Positions 1 through 9,933 of a DNA stretch of 64,000 bases are shown piece after piece; within the stretch, counting starts at the first letter, position 1, and every line of letters begins with the position of its first letter. Both the position numbers and the translations under genes were made by a program. This stretch comes from Methylomonas koyamae. GTDB taxonomy: Bacteria; Pseudomonadota; Gammaproteobacteria; Methylococcales; Methylomonadaceae. Under the pieces are notes generated by a model. That model ran no database searches, had not been told where the DNA came from, and worked only from the letters and a program-made list of their open reading frames with translations. The stretch spans positions 1 through 64,000 of the forward strand of contig NZ_PPPU01000004.1 of the NCBI RefSeq assembly GCF_006483455.1, given 5' to 3'.

Positions 1-93
1 AGGCATGGCCTGCTCCTACTGCAAATGACTCAGGACGATAACCGGGGATTTAGGGCCGGCACAGGCCCGATGCGCGCCACGCGCATCTTAAAA

Positions 94-122
94 TTTCACT
101 CGCCGGCAAAAGTGGGCATAAT
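94..122 (+). promoter_or_regulatory. candidate sigma70 promoter for aroK operon
   Basis: TTTCAC at 94-99 and CATAAT at 117-122 are separated by 17 bases, a good sigma70 spacing, and lie 35 bases upstream of the aroK start codon. Bases 1-93 show no convincing gene. This is a motif match by eye only. Confidence 0.35.
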
Positions 123-157
123 GCTCCGGTTTTTTAGTGCGCAGAACCAGCCATGCA

Positions 158-703
158 ATGAAACCAGCGGCCAACATATATTTGATCGGTTTGATGGGCG
201 TCGGTAAGACCACCATCGGCAAACAGCTCGCCAAAACGTTGCAGTGGCCGTTTTACGACAGCGACAAGGTGATCGAGGAATGCACCGGCGTGGATATTCC
301 GACCATTTTTTCCTACGAAGGCGAAGAGGGATTCCGTTTGCGCGAGCAGGCGGTGATTCATCATTTGTCGATGAAGCAGGGTATCGTCATGGCCACCGGC
401 GGCGGTGCCGTGATCAAACCGGAAAACCGCCAAGCCTTGATTGAAAACGGATTCGTGGTCTATCTGCAATGCTCGATCGACAAAATTCTGCATCGCACCA
501 AACACGATACGCAACGGCCGTTATTGCGTACCGAGAATCCGCGCCAGCGTTTGCAAACCCTGCTGGCCGAGCGCGACCCTTTATATAGCGCGTGCGCCGA
601 TTTCAAAATCGATTCCGGCGTGCTGCCCACCAAAACCGTCGTCAAAACCATTTTGCAGCAGTATCAGGCTGCTCTGGAAGACCATGAAAGAATTGCGAGT
701 TGA
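158..703 (+). CDS. aroK: shikimate kinase AroK
   Basis: Phosphorylates shikimate with ATP in the cytoplasmic chorismate pathway. The product from the ATG at 158 is 181 aa, normal for AroK. The P-loop GLMGVGKTT sits at about residues 11-19, the shikimate-binding DSD at about 34-36, and GGGAV, the glycine-rich substrate loop, near residue 80. A GTG at 137 would add seven residues, but the ATG gives the usual start just before the first beta strand. The gene overlaps aroB by 20 bases, and the aroK-aroB-damX order matches that of enterobacteria and other gammaproteobacteria, which supports one operon. Confidence 0.95.
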   Translation: MKPAANIYLIGLMGVGKTTIGKQLAKTLQWPFYDSDKVIEECTGVDIPTIFSYEGEEGFRLREQAVIHHLSMKQGIVMATGGGAVIKPENRQALIENGFVVYLQCSIDKILHRTKHDTQRPLLRTENPRQRLQTLLAERDPLYSACADFKIDSGVLPTKTVVKTILQQYQAALEDHERIAS

Positions 704-1766
704 TTTAGGCAACCAGCGCAGCTATCCGATCTATATCGGTTCCAAGCTGCTGGAGCAACCCGAGCTCTTGCGCCGGCACATCCGGTCCAAGCAAGTGTTG
801 GTCCTCACCAACGAAACGATTGCGCCGTTGTACCTGGCCAAAGTGCTGGCGGGCTTGGCCGATTATCAAACCGATAGCGTGGTGCTGCCGGACGGCGAGC
901 AATACAAAACCCTGCACTATCTGGAAAAAGTCTTCGACGGCTTGCTGACCAACAAATTTAGTCGCAACGCCACCTTGATCGCACTGGGCGGCGGCGTGAT
1001 CGGCGACATGGGCGGCTTTGCCGCGGCCTGCTACCAGCGCGGCATCGCTTTCATCCAGATTCCGACCACATTACTGGCGCAAGTCGACTCCTCGGTCGGC
1101 GGCAAGACCGGCGTCAACCACCCGCTGGGCAAAAACATGATCGGCGCCTTCTATCAGCCGCAATGCGTGATCGCCGACGCCGACGTGCTCGATACATTGG
1201 ACGACCGCCAATTGTCGGCCGGCTTGGCGGAAGTCATCAAATACGGCCTGATCCGCGACCCGGCATTTTTGCAGTGGCTGGAAGCCAACTTGCCGCAATT
1301 GCTGGCCCGCGACAAAGCCGCGCTGGCTTATGCCATCGAGCGCTCCTGCATCAACAAAGCCGAGGTGGTCGGCGAAGACGAATTCGAATCCGGCGTGCGC
1401 GCCACATTGAACCTGGGCCACACCTTCGGCCATGCCATCGAAACCGGCTGCGGTTACGGCCAATATTTGCACGGCGAGGCGGTCGCGATCGGCACCTGCT
1501 TCGCCGCCGATTTATCGCGGCGCCTGGGCTGGTTGAACGACGCCGACGTGGCGCGGATCGTCGCCCTCTTCAAAGCTGCCAAACTGCCGGTGACGCCGCC
1601 GGCCGAGATGACCAGCGAGCAATACGTCGATTTGATGTCGGTCGACAAGAAAAACGTCGACGGCAAGATTCGGGTGATTTTATTGGAAGCGGTCGGCAAG
1701 GCGTCGTTGCCGGTCAACGTCGATCTGGCCCAGTTGCAAGCCACCTTAAACGGCTATGCTGGATAA
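684..1766 (+). CDS. aroB: 3-dehydroquinate synthase AroB
   Basis: Converts DAHP to 3-dehydroquinate, the second step of the shikimate pathway, using NAD and a divalent metal. The product is 360 aa, the family length. Visible motifs are the NAD-binding [30 protein letters not shown] in the active site, and the metal ligands in [10 protein letters not shown] and in [11 protein letters not shown] with the later LHGEAVAIG. The reading frame is open further upstream, but the ATG at 684 gives the expected N-terminus. The 20-base overlap with aroK implies translational coupling. The first enzyme of the pathway (aroG) lies far away at 42455-43534. Confidence 0.96.
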   Translation: MKELRVDLGNQRSYPIYIGSKLLEQPELLRRHIRSKQVLVLTNETIAPLYLAKVLAGLADYQTDSVVLPDGEQYKTLHYLEKVFDGLLTNKFSRNATLIALGGGVIGDMGGFAAACYQRGIAFIQIPTTLLAQVDSSVGGKTGVNHPLGKNMIGAFYQPQCVIADADVLDTLDDRQLSAGLAEVIKYGLIRDPAFLQWLEANLPQLLARDKAALAYAIERSCINKAEVVGEDEFESGVRATLNLGHTFGHAIETGCGYGQYLHGEAVAIGTCFAADLSRRLGWLNDADVARIVALFKAAKLPVTPPAEMTSEQYVDLMSVDKKNVDGKIRVILLEAVGKASLPVNVDLAQLQATLNGYAG

Positions 1767-3327
1767 CGACGACCTCACCTACAGCTACCAACGCCGGTCG
1801 GTGAATAACAGCCCCGAGCGCGCGCTGATCACGCTGGAGCGTTCGCAAAAACTCGACTTGCTGGTGCATTTGCTGGCAAACCTGCAGCAGTCGTTAATCG
1901 TCTGCGGCCCGGCCGGCATCGGCAAATCCACGCTACTGGAAACCGTCCGCCAAAACCGCAAGGACTTGTGGGACGTTGCCCTGTTGCAAGCCACGCCGAA
2001 CGCCAGTTTCGAAAGCCTGATCGTCGAGTCGCTGCGCGACCTGAAGCTGAAAACCGCTTCCGCTTTCGACATCAACGCCTTGCGCGACGCCTGCGCCCGG
2101 CGCAAAGTGGTGGTGCTGATCGACGACGCCGGCGAACTCGGCCCCGGTTTGCTGACCATGCTGATCGAATTGGCCGACTCGATTCCGGGCCTGCGTCTGG
2201 TGTTCGCGATGAACCACGACCAATTTCACATCAAAAGCGGCACCGACAAGGTGGTCGAAGAATGCCACTTCATCGAGTTACCGCCGTTGAGCCGCAAACA
2301 ATGCGGCGAATATTTACAGAATTTGTCGGCACAACCCGGCGCGGTGCTGTCGTTCAATGCCATCACCGATAGCCTGGTCGAGCAGGTATATCGCGACACC
2401 CACGGCATTCCGGGCAAGATTCTGGCCGAGCTGCCCAAGCTGGCCCACTACCAAAGCCGTAAAACCGCCCGGACCGGGCTGTGGCTGGGCATTGCCGCGA
2501 TTGCGGCCGGAGCGGGTTATGTCGGGTTCAGCTTGTTGCCTGCCCAACAGGCGCCGCAGCCGTTACCGCCACCGGTTGCCTTGCCCGAGCCGGCCAAACC
2601 GGTTGAGCCGGCGCAGCCAGCGACGGCAGCCGAACCGACTCCGCTAGCGCCGCCGCAACCGGCGGAGACAGAACCGGACACTGCTGCGCCGGCAATTCCG
2701 GCTGCCGAACCTCCGGCTCCAGCGCCACCAGCCGCGTCAAACCAAGCGCCGAGCCAGCCCCAAATTCCGGCAACGGTGCCGGCCGCAGCCGTTGCGCCTA
2801 CCGAACCAGCCCCGGCGCCAGCCAAGACCGAAACGCCGGTGGCGGCCGCGCCAAACCAGGCCGCCGAGACGGCGACTACTGCACCGGCTCCCGCCGAGAC
2901 CCCGGCAAAACCGGCCCCAACCGAACCCGCCGTTGCTAAAGCCACTGTCGAGCCCGCGCCTGCGTCGGCAACGCCGCCAACACCCGCGGCTCCGCTAAAA
3001 CCGGCCGAACGCAAACCCGGCAAACCGATCTCCGACGGCGGCGGCGACGATTGGATCATGACCCAGCCGCCGAATAACTTTACCTTGCAGGTCATGGTGC
3101 TGTCCGACAAGGCCGCCGTCACCCGCTTTCTGAAAAAATACGCCGACTACCGCGATGCGTTAACCTACTATCCGATTAACAAAGGCGAGCAAGAAAAATA
3201 CGTGCTGATTTACGGCTCGTTTGCCACGGCCGCCGAGGCGCAACAATTCAAGGCGGTCATGCCCAACGAATTCAAACAGGCGCTGGAAAAACGCTTTCGT
3301 GCCGTGCAAAAAGAAAGCCGCCGCTGA
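1756..3327 (+). CDS. damX: DamX-like AAA/SPOR-domain cell division protein
   Basis: Predicted inner-membrane protein that binds septal peptidoglycan through a C-terminal SPOR domain. Order of parts in 523 aa: an AAA/GspA-type ATPase domain with Walker [10 protein letters not shown] at residues 51-59 and a Walker B-like [10 protein letters not shown] near 118-127; a transmembrane segment near 240-260; a Pro/Ala/Glu-rich low-complexity linker of about 165 residues; and a SPOR domain from about 430 to the end (starting [12 protein letters not shown]). E. coli DamX lacks a clear ATPase core, but the position right after aroB is the damX locus. The first 11 bases overlap the end of aroB. The function is inferred from the SPOR domain and context. 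Confidence 0.8.
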   Translation: MLDNDDLTYSYQRRSVNNSPERALITLERSQKLDLLVHLLANLQQSLIVCGPAGIGKSTLLETVRQNRKDLWDVALLQATPNASFESLIVESLRDLKLKTASAFDINALRDACARRKVVVLIDDAGELGPGLLTMLIELADSIPGLRLVFAMNHDQFHIKSGTDKVVEECHFIELPPLSRKQCGEYLQNLSAQPGAVLSFNAITDSLVEQVYRDTHGIPGKILAELPKLAHYQSRKTARTGLWLGIAAIAAGAGYVGFSLLPAQQAPQPLPPPVALPEPAKPVEPAQPATAAEPTPLAPPQPAETEPDTAAPAIPAAEPPAPAPPAASNQAPSQPQIPATVPAAAVAPTEPAPAPAKTETPVAAAPNQAAETATTAPAPAETPAKPAPTEPAVAKATVEPAPASATPPTPAAPLKPAERKPGKPISDGGGDDWIMTQPPNNFTLQVMVLSDKAAVTRFLKKYADYRDALTYYPINKGEQEKYVLIYGSFATAAEAQQFKAVMPNEFKQALEKRFRAVQKESRR

Positions 3328-3348
3328 TTCATACCATCCCACCGAAAC

Positions 3349-4422
3349 ATGAGCCAACTACAAAACGATTTATTCCTGCGCGCCCTGTTGAGACAACCGG
3401 TCGAACGCACCCCAAGCTGGATGATGCGCCAAGCCGGACGCTATTTACCGGAGTACCGCGCCGTACGCGCCAAAGCCGGCAGTTTCATGCAACTGTGCAC
3501 CAATCCGGAATTGGCCTGCGAGGTGACCTTGCAGCCACTGGAGCGCTACGGCTTCGACGCCGCAATTCTGTTCTCCGACATTCTGACCATCCCCGACGCG
3601 ATGGGTCTGGGCCTGTCGTTCTCGGAAGGCGAAGGCCCGCAATTCGCCCGGCCGGTTCGAACCGCCGCCGACATCGCCAACTTGGCAGTCCCCGATCCGG
3701 AAGCCGAATTGCGCTACGTGATCGACGCGGTGCGCCTGATCAAAACCAATTTGCAAGGCCGGGTGCCGCTGATCGGTTTTTCCGGCAGCCCGTGGACGCT
3801 AGCGACCTATATGGTGGAAGGCAAAAGCAGCAAGAGCTTTCAAAAGGTCAAAAGCCTGATGTTCGAGCAGCCGCAGTTGATGCACCAAATGCTGGACACC
3901 CTGGCGCAGGCGGTTGCCGCCTATCTGAACGCGCAGATCGCCGCCGGCGCCGACGCGGTGATGGTGTTCGACACCTGGGGCGGCATGCTCAGCCATGCCG
4001 ATTATCTGGAGTTTTCCTTGCGCTATGCCCGGCAAGTCAGGGACTTGTTGCAAACCCAGCGCGACGGCAAACAAATTCCGACCATCCTGTTCACCAAAGG
4101 CGGCGGTTTGTGGCTGGAGGCGATGGCCGACAGCGGCTACGATGCGCTGGGCCTGGATTGGCAGACCGATATCGGTCAGGCCCGGGCCAGAGTCGGCGAC
4201 CGGGTGGCGTTGCAGGGCAACATGGACCCGATCACGCTCTACGCCAAACCCGACGTGATCCGCGCCAAAGTCGGCGACGTGCTGGCCGGCTTCGGTAACG
4301 GTTCCGGCCATGTATTCAATCTGGGCCACGGCATATTGCCGGATATCGATCCGGAGCACGTCAAGGCCATGGTCGATGCGGTCCGCGAATTGAGTCCGCA
4401 ATACCACGCCTCCGGCGCCTGA
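3349..4422 (+). CDS. hemE: uroporphyrinogen decarboxylase HemE
   Basis: Decarboxylates uroporphyrinogen III to coproporphyrinogen III in heme synthesis. The 357 aa product has the family length. Diagnostic stretches are [16 protein letters not shown] (substrate-binding arginines), the [17 protein letters not shown] segment with the catalytic Asp, and the C-terminal [14 protein letters not shown]. It starts 21 bases after damX on the same strand and may be transcribed with it. It supports heme supply for the c-type and haem-o proteins seen elsewhere in the window. Confidence 0.96.
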   Translation: MSQLQNDLFLRALLRQPVERTPSWMMRQAGRYLPEYRAVRAKAGSFMQLCTNPELACEVTLQPLERYGFDAAILFSDILTIPDAMGLGLSFSEGEGPQFARPVRTAADIANLAVPDPEAELRYVIDAVRLIKTNLQGRVPLIGFSGSPWTLATYMVEGKSSKSFQKVKSLMFEQPQLMHQMLDTLAQAVAAYLNAQIAAGADAVMVFDTWGGMLSHADYLEFSLRYARQVRDLLQTQRDGKQIPTILFTKGGGLWLEAMADSGYDALGLDWQTDIGQARARVGDRVALQGNMDPITLYAKPDVIRAKVGDVLAGFGNGSGHVFNLGHGILPDIDPEHVKAMVDAVRELSPQYHASGA

Positions 4423-4449
4423 CGCGGCGCGTTCGATCGAGACCGCGGC

Positions 4450-4869
4450 ATGTGGTTGCAAAAACGTCTTCAACTGACCGCCAAACCGCGCGGGTTCCAT
4501 CTGGTGACGCGGGAAATCGTCAGCCAACTGCCGGAACTGGACCGGATCGAAATCGGTCTGGCCCACATTTTTCTGCAACACACCTCGGCGTCGCTGGCGA
4601 TCAACGAAAACGCAGACGCCGACGTCCGCCGCGATCTGGAAAGTTATTTTTCCCGGGCCGTGGCCGAAAATGAACCCTATTACCGGCACACGCTCGAAGG
4701 TCCCGATGATATGCCGGCGCACATTAAAACCGTCATTCTGGGGAGTTCTCTGTCCATCCCCATCAGCGACGGCCAATTGGCACTGGGTATCTGGCAAGGC
4801 ATCTATTTATGCGAGCACCGTAACCACGCCGGCAGCCGCAACATCATCGTCACGCTGCACGGCGAATAA
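4450..4869 (+). CDS. YjbQ/UPF0047 family protein
   Basis: A 139 aa protein with the signature motifs of the YjbQ family: HTSASLAINENAD in the middle, the DDMPAHIKT segment, GTWQGIYL-like GIWQGIYLCEHR, and a short conserved C-terminus. Some family members show weak thiamine-phosphate synthase activity, but the true role is unsettled, so I do not assign one. It follows hemE by 27 bases and precedes the DUF411 gene by 10 bases, so the three are probably cotranscribed. Confidence 0.85.
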   Translation: MWLQKRLQLTAKPRGFHLVTREIVSQLPELDRIEIGLAHIFLQHTSASLAINENADADVRRDLESYFSRAVAENEPYYRHTLEGPDDMPAHIKTVILGSSLSIPISDGQLALGIWQGIYLCEHRNHAGSRNIIVTLHGE

Positions 4870-4879
4870 AGAGGTATTT

Positions 4880-5344
4880 ATGAAATCGATTAGATCGACG
4901 GCAATCCTGGTTTTGGCATCATTCGGCTTTTCGGCCTGCGCCGAACAACCCGCGGCCGGCGGCCCGGAAATGACCGTTTATCGCAGCCCGACCTGCGGCT
5001 GCTGCGGCAAATGGCTGGAACACGCCAGACAAAGCGGCTTCAAGATCAAGGACGTGATCAGCGACGACATGGACGCGATCAAAGCCCGCTACGGCGTCCC
5101 GGAAAAACTGGCGTCCTGCCATACCGCGATAGTCGACGGCTATGTGGTCGAAGGCCATGTCCCGGCCGGCGACATCCAAAAAATGCTGCAAGCCAAACCC
5201 CAAGTCACCGGTCTGGCCGCGCCCGGCATGCCGATGGGCAGCCCCGGCATGGAAATGGGCGGGCGCCAGGATGCCTACCAAGTGGTTTCGTTCGACAAAT
5301 CAGGCAAAGCCGACGTATTTGCCGAGCACGGCGACAAACGCTGA
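4880..5344 (+). CDS. DUF411 metal-binding (lipo)protein
   Basis: A 154 aa secreted protein of the DUF411 family, often found near copper genes. The N-terminus is a hydrophobic signal ending in GFSAC, a loose lipobox, so it may be lipid-anchored. The mature part begins with a thioredoxin-like fold segment carrying CGCCGKW, followed by conserved SCHTA and EGHVPA, which probably supply metal ligands. A Met/Gly-rich patch (about residues 118-132) could also bind Cu(I). The start at 4880 has GAGG seven bases upstream. Copper binding is inferred from family context, not shown here. Confidence 0.8.
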   Translation: MKSIRSTAILVLASFGFSACAEQPAAGGPEMTVYRSPTCGCCGKWLEHARQSGFKIKDVISDDMDAIKARYGVPEKLASCHTAIVDGYVVEGHVPAGDIQKMLQAKPQVTGLAAPGMPMGSPGMEMGGRQDAYQVVSFDKSGKADVFAEHGDKR

Positions 5345-5352
5345 TCCCGCTA

Positions 5353-6312
5353 ATGGCCGGACATAAAGCGCTGGTAACCGGTGCCACCGGTTTCATCGGC
5401 GGCGTACTTTGCGGCAAATTAAAACAACTTGGCTATACCGTGGCCAGCGCCGGCCGCTCCGACGCCGCCGATTTTTATTGGGATCTGGCGACCGCTGCGG
5501 ACGCGCCCGACCTGCTCGGTGCCGGTGTCGATACAGTGTTCCATCTGGCCGGAAAAGCCCATGCGCTGGCCGAGAATCGGCAGGACGCGGCGGAGTACCG
5601 ACAAATCAACAGCGAAGCCACGCGCAAACTTCTGATCGCCGCGCAGCGGGCCGGCGTGCAGCGCTTCGTCTATTTCAGCAGCGTCAAGGCGGCGGGCGAA
5701 GACAACCGGCAACCGCAGGACGAAACCGCCGAAGCGCCGGCCACCGATCCTTACGGCCAGTCCAAATACGCCGCCGAACAATTGGTTTTGCATGGCGGCT
5801 ATGTGCTGCATCCGGTGGTGATCCGGCCCAGCATGGTCTACGGCAACAGCGGCAAAGGCAACCTGCCGCGGATGATAGAGGCGATCCGGAAAGGCCTGTT
5901 CCCGCCGTTACCGCCCGGCAACCGCCGCTCGATGGTGCACGTCGACGATGTCGCCGCCGCGGCGATAGTGGCCGCTGAACGGCCGCAAGCCGCCGGCCAA
6001 ATCTATATCGTGACCGACGGCCAATGCTATTCCACCCGCGACATCTACGACCTGATCCGCGCCGCGCTCGGAAAGCCGCCAGTTAGCGGGTCGCTGCCGT
6101 TACCGTTGTTGCAGGCAGCCGCCAAATTCGGCGACCTTTACGGCCGTCTCGCCGGGCGGCGTTTCCCGCTGGATAGCGACAGTTTGGATAAATTAACCGG
6201 CTCGGCCTGGTATTCGTCTGCTAAAATCCGCCGCGATTTGGGCTACGAGCCCGAGCATACGCTCCGCGACACCTTGCCGGAGATCATTCGTTATTTAAGC
6301 CATCGGGCGTGA
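5353..6312 (+). CDS. NAD-dependent sugar epimerase/dehydratase, WbpV-like
   Basis: A 319 aa short-chain dehydrogenase of the extended (epimerase) type. The N-terminal TGATGFIGG binds NAD; a catalytic serine lies in YFSSVKAAGE; YGQSKYAAE holds the YxxxK pair; RPSMVYG follows. It starts eight bases after the DUF411 stop and overlaps the next gene by 4 bases. With the two downstream genes it reproduces the wbpV-wbpL-wbpM order of Pseudomonas O-antigen loci, where WbpV makes a UDP-QuiNAc precursor. The exact sugar here is not determined. Confidence 0.8.
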   Translation: MAGHKALVTGATGFIGGVLCGKLKQLGYTVASAGRSDAADFYWDLATAADAPDLLGAGVDTVFHLAGKAHALAENRQDAAEYRQINSEATRKLLIAAQRAGVQRFVYFSSVKAAGEDNRQPQDETAEAPATDPYGQSKYAAEQLVLHGGYVLHPVVIRPSMVYGNSGKGNLPRMIEAIRKGLFPPLPPGNRRSMVHVDDVAAAAIVAAERPQAAGQIYIVTDGQCYSTRDIYDLIRAALGKPPVSGSLPLPLLQAAAKFGDLYGRLAGRRFPLDSDSLDKLTGSAWYSSAKIRRDLGYEPEHTLRDTLPEIIRYLSHRA

Positions 6313-7340
6313 TGCTACTTTTCTGCGTTATTTTCGCGCTGTCGGCGCTGCTGACCGGCCTGATCCGCCGCTATGCGCTCGCTAATCAAGTTCTGGATAT
6401 TCCCAATCAGCGCAGTTCGCATAGCGTACCGACCCCGCGCGGCGGCGGTTTGGCCATCGTACTGGGTTTTAGCGCGGCCTGCCTGTGGCTGTTCTGGACC
6501 GCTCAACTCGGCCCAGAGCGTTTTGCAATGCTGGCCGCGGCGCTGCCGGTAGCAGGCGTCGGTTTCTGGGACGACCACGGCGGCGTGGCCGCGCGCTGGC
6601 GCTTTGCCATCCACCTGTTGGCTGCTGCATGCGGCGTCAGCCTGTTGCAAGGCTTGCCGCCGCTGTTGGTGCCGGCACCGTTCGACGCCATGCTCGGCCT
6701 GCGCTTCTTCAATCCAGGCTGGCTCGGTTATCCGCTCGCCATTCTGTTTCTGGTCTGGGCGCTGAATTTGTTCAACTTCATGGACGGCACCGACGGCATC
6801 GCCGCCTCGGAAGCCGTCTTCGTCTGCCTGGCGCTGGCCGGCTATCTGCTAAACCTCGACCGCGCGCTATGCGCGTTAGCCGCCGGTCTGGCCGCGGCGA
6901 GTGCCGGTTTTTTGTGCTGGAACTGGCCGAAAGCCAAAATCTTCATGGGCGACGTCGGCAGCGGTTTCGTCGGCCTGGTGTTGGGCTTGCTGATCTTGCT
7001 GGCCGCGCAACAGGCGGCGGTATTGTTGTACTGCGGGCTGATCCTGTTCGGTCTGTTCGTGGTCGACGCCAGTTATACCTTGGCCTACCGCCTGATTAGC
7101 GGCCAGCAATGGTACGCGGCGCATTGTTCGCACACTTACCAGCACGCTGCCAAACGCTACGGCCATTCGCCGGTACTGATGGCTTGTTGGGCCATCAATC
7201 TGGGCTGGCTGCTGCCGTGCTCGGCCTGGGCCTTTTTGCATCCGTCCCACGCCCTGGCCGCACTGGCCTCCGCTTATCTGCCCTTACTCTATCTGGCCTA
7301 CCGTTTCCAGGCCGGCCGCACCGGGTTCGTCGCATCGTGA
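6309..7340 (+). CDS. polyprenyl-phosphate glycosyl-1-phosphate transferase, WbpL/WecA family
   Basis: Integral membrane enzyme (343 aa, about ten hydrophobic segments) predicted to place the first sugar phosphate on undecaprenyl phosphate. Family landmarks are RSSHSVPTPRGGGLAI near the N-terminus, the catalytic NFMDGTDGIAA near residue 157, and KIFMGDVGSGFVG near 214. The ATGA overlap with the upstream epimerase and the GTGA overlap with the downstream dehydratase suggest a tightly coupled operon. WbpL-type is preferred over WecA because of these neighbours. The lipid acceptor would be recycled by UppP (15554-16381). Confidence 0.85.
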   Translation: MMLLFCVIFALSALLTGLIRRYALANQVLDIPNQRSSHSVPTPRGGGLAIVLGFSAACLWLFWTAQLGPERFAMLAAALPVAGVGFWDDHGGVAARWRFAIHLLAAACGVSLLQGLPPLLVPAPFDAMLGLRFFNPGWLGYPLAILFLVWALNLFNFMDGTDGIAASEAVFVCLALAGYLLNLDRALCALAAGLAAASAGFLCWNWPKAKIFMGDVGSGFVGLVLGLLILLAAQQAAVLLYCGLILFGLFVVDASYTLAYRLISGQQWYAAHCSHTYQHAAKRYGHSPVLMACWAINLGWLLPCSAWAFLHPSHALAALASAYLPLLYLAYRFQAGRTGFVAS

Positions 7341-9166
7341 CCTTCCACTTCCGCTCGCGCACTACCATTTTTCTGCACGACCTGTGCATGATCCCGCTGG
7401 CCTGGTTCGGCGCCTATTGGTTGCGCTTCAATCTGCAGCAGATCCCGGACGAATTTTTTTACCCGGCCTTGTTGTTTTTGCCGCTGGTGATGGCGATTCA
7501 AGTCACGCTGTTTTGGGTGTTCGGGCTGTACCGCGGGGTCTGGCGCTTTTCCTCGCTGCCGGATCTAATCCGGATCGGCAAGGCGGTATTGGCCGGCATC
7601 TTTCTGATCGCCTCGTCGCTGTTCTTGTACGACCGGCTGGCGGGCGTGCCGCGCTCGGTAGTGCCGCTTTACGTACTGACCTTGTTCTCGCTACTCAGCG
7701 TGCCGCGTCTGGTATACCGGTTCTGGAAGGAACGCGCCTTCGTCGATCGGATCGGCCGCCGCGCTCTGATCGTCGGCGCCGGCGCCGCCGGCGAAATGCT
7801 GATCCGCGATCTACTGACCACGCCGGACAGCGGCTACGTGCCGGTCGTGTTTGCCGACGACAATCCGGCCAAATTCAGGCGCGAAATTCGCGGCATCCGG
7901 GTTGCCGGCAATGTCAGCCAGATTCCGGCTCTGGTCAAGCAATGGGATATCGAGGTGGTACTGATCGCGGTGCCATCGGCCAGCGACGCCCAAATGCAGC
8001 GCATCGTCGAAATCTGCGAGACCAGTAAAGTACCCTTCAAAACCCTGCCGTCGGTCAAGGAATTGCTCAGCGGTGCCGTGGCCAAGACCGCACTGCGTAA
8101 CGTATCGATCAAGGACATTCTAGGCCGCACGCCGATCAAGCTGGATTGGCGGGGAATCAAGAGCCACTTGCACGGCAAGACCGTGCTCGTTACCGGCGGC
8201 GGCGGCTCGATCGGCTCCGAACTTTGCAAACAACTGGCCGGAACCCAGCCGCGCAAGCTGATCGTGTTCGATCAATGCGAATTCAACCTGTACAAAATCG
8301 ACGCCGAATTACAGCGGCGCTTTCCGGAGTTGTTGCGGGTTGCCGTGCTCGGCGACGTTGCCGATCCGGTCGCGGTACAGCGGGTGATTCGCGAGCAGAA
8401 GCCGGAAATCGTGTTTCATGCCGCTGCCTACAAACACGTGCCGCTACTGCAAAACCAGGTGCGGGAAGCGCTGCATAACAACCTGATCGGCACCAAAATC
8501 CTGGCCGAAGCCGCCATGGCCGCCGGAGTGGCCCGCTTTGTATTGATTTCCACCGACAAGGCGGTCAACCCGACCAATGTGATGGGCGCCACCAAACGCG
8601 CCGCCGAAATCCTGTGCCAGAATCTGGATCGCCGCGGCAGCACCCGTTTCACGACGGTGCGGTTCGGCAATGTCCTGGACTCGGCCGGCAGCGTGGTGCC
8701 CTTGTTCCGCGAACAAATCCAGGCCGGCGGTCCGGTCACCGTGACTCATCCGGACATTACCCGCTACTTCATGACCATTCCGGAAGCCTGCCAACTCATC
8801 ATGCAGGCCGAGACCATCGGCCAGGGCGGCGAAGTTTTCGTGTTGGACATGGGCGAGCCGGTCAAAATCAGCTATCTGGCGGAACAGATGATCCGCCTCA
8901 GCGGCAAACAGCCGGGCACCGACATCAAAATCGAATACGTCGGCCTGCGCCCCGGCGAGAAACTGTACGAGGAGCTGTTTCACGAACAAGAACAACTGCT
9001 GCCGACCGGCCACGAGAAGCTGCGCCTGGCCAAAGCCCGGATTTACGACAGCGAAGAATGGAGCCAGCGAATCGAGTCCTTACAACAGGCTTGCGCCTGC
9101 CGCGATAACGCCGCGCTTTTGGCCGACTTGCAGAGTTTGGTGCCGGAATTCGAGTGCCGGCCTTAG
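7337..9166 (+). CDS. membrane-anchored nucleotide-sugar 4,6-dehydratase, WbpM/CapD-like
   Basis: A 609 aa protein, the length of WbpM-type enzymes. The N-terminal third has about four membrane helices and then a CoA-binding-like Rossmann fold (LIVGAGAAGEML). The catalytic domain has TGGGGSIGSELCKQL for NADP, and STDKAVNPTNVMGATKR, where Met replaces the usual Tyr, as is normal in this branch. I chose the GTG at 7337, which overlaps the previous stop codon, because it precedes the conserved FHFRSRT and membrane segment; upstream codons are only the wbpL-like gene read in another frame. Predicted to make UDP-4-keto-6-deoxy-GlcNAc for surface polysaccharide. Confidence 0.88.
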   Translation: MTFHFRSRTTIFLHDLCMIPLAWFGAYWLRFNLQQIPDEFFYPALLFLPLVMAIQVTLFWVFGLYRGVWRFSSLPDLIRIGKAVLAGIFLIASSLFLYDRLAGVPRSVVPLYVLTLFSLLSVPRLVYRFWKERAFVDRIGRRALIVGAGAAGEMLIRDLLTTPDSGYVPVVFADDNPAKFRREIRGIRVAGNVSQIPALVKQWDIEVVLIAVPSASDAQMQRIVEICETSKVPFKTLPSVKELLSGAVAKTALRNVSIKDILGRTPIKLDWRGIKSHLHGKTVLVTGGGGSIGSELCKQLAGTQPRKLIVFDQCEFNLYKIDAELQRRFPELLRVAVLGDVADPVAVQRVIREQKPEIVFHAAAYKHVPLLQNQVREALHNNLIGTKILAEAAMAAGVARFVLISTDKAVNPTNVMGATKRAAEILCQNLDRRGSTRFTTVRFGNVLDSAGSVVPLFREQIQAGGPVTVTHPDITRYFMTIPEACQLIMQAETIGQGGEVFVLDMGEPVKISYLAEQMIRLSGKQPGTDIKIEYVGLRPGEKLYEELFHEQEQLLPTGHEKLRLAKARIYDSEEWSQRIESLQQACACRDNAALLADLQSLVPEFECRP

Positions 9167-9909
9167 CCGTGCCGCTCCCCGATCCGATAGCAGTACAAGC
9201 GAGTAGCGCGCCGGTCCGCCAGATGGATTTCAGCGCTAACCGGCCAATCGGGTAGCGGAAACGACGACGACACGAACAGGCTGCCGGGCCGCATTTCCCG
9301 CTCCAGTTTCCGGCCCAGGCGCCGCATCACCGCCGGCGACAGGAAGGCAAACACCAGATCGAACCGACCCAAATCGCAATCCCAGAAACTGCCGCCGGCG
9401 ACCGTGGCATTGACCAGCTTCCGGCACCGCCAACGCGCCGCCAGATAGGGCAGCGGCGCCCGTTCCTGCGCCGTCACCCGCAACTCGGGCATGGTTGCAG
9501 CCAAAGGCGCCGCCACGCTGGCGACGCCGGCACCCAGGTCGATAAACGCGTGGGCCCGCTCCCGCACCGCAATATCCCGCAAGGCTGCTGCGACGGCCGG
9601 CGAGGACAAAAACAGCGGCACGTCGCCGCCAGCCGTTCCCCAGAATACCAAAGCCATCAGCAAACCCGCGGCCAGATAAGCCCAGGCCGGCAACTGCAGG
9701 CTGACAGCGAACAACACGGCGGGGAAAAATAGCAGATGGATCGGCAGCCACCACAAAGGCTGCCGTAACAGGCGGGATAACAGCGCCGCAATCGCAGCTT
9801 GCCACGCCGGCGCCCAGCGCGCTTCCAATATGTCCGGCCAGAGACGAAGCGCCAACCAGACGCCGGCCAGCGCCAGCAACTGGCTGATCGCCGCTTTCAG
9901 CAATTGCAC
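9163..9909 (-). CDS. membrane-associated class I SAM methyltransferase
   Basis: A 248 aa protein of two parts: an N-terminal region with about four hydrophobic helices (residues 5-95) and a Rossmann-type methyltransferase core. Motif I reads FIDLGAGVASVA (near 122), and FDLVFAFLSP is the post-motif. The substrate is unknown; some similar proteins act on lipids, but nothing here decides it. Its 3' end overlaps the convergent dehydratase gene by 4 bases. It lies 24 bases downstream of motB and could be read from the motAB transcript. Confidence 0.7.
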   Translation of the reverse strand: MQLLKAAISQLLALAGVWLALRLWPDILEARWAPAWQAAIAALLSRLLRQPLWWLPIHLLFFPAVLFAVSLQLPAWAYLAAGLLMALVFWGTAGGDVPLFLSSPAVAAALRDIAVRERAHAFIDLGAGVASVAAPLAATMPELRVTAQERAPLPYLAARWRCRKLVNATVAGGSFWDCDLGRFDLVFAFLSPAVMRRLGRKLEREMRPGSLFVSSSFPLPDWPVSAEIHLADRRATRLYCYRIGERHG

Positions 9910-9933
9910 GGCTATAGATGCAGCGGGAAGCGG

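Noticed and set aside
441-683. Upstream extension of aroB
   Set aside because: The frame is open because it overlaps aroK; the ATG at 684 gives the family N-terminus.
2517-3122. A long Gly/Ala/Val-rich frame on the minus strand
   Set aside because: It is the antisense of the Pro/Ala-rich spacer of DamX and has the composition expected for that.
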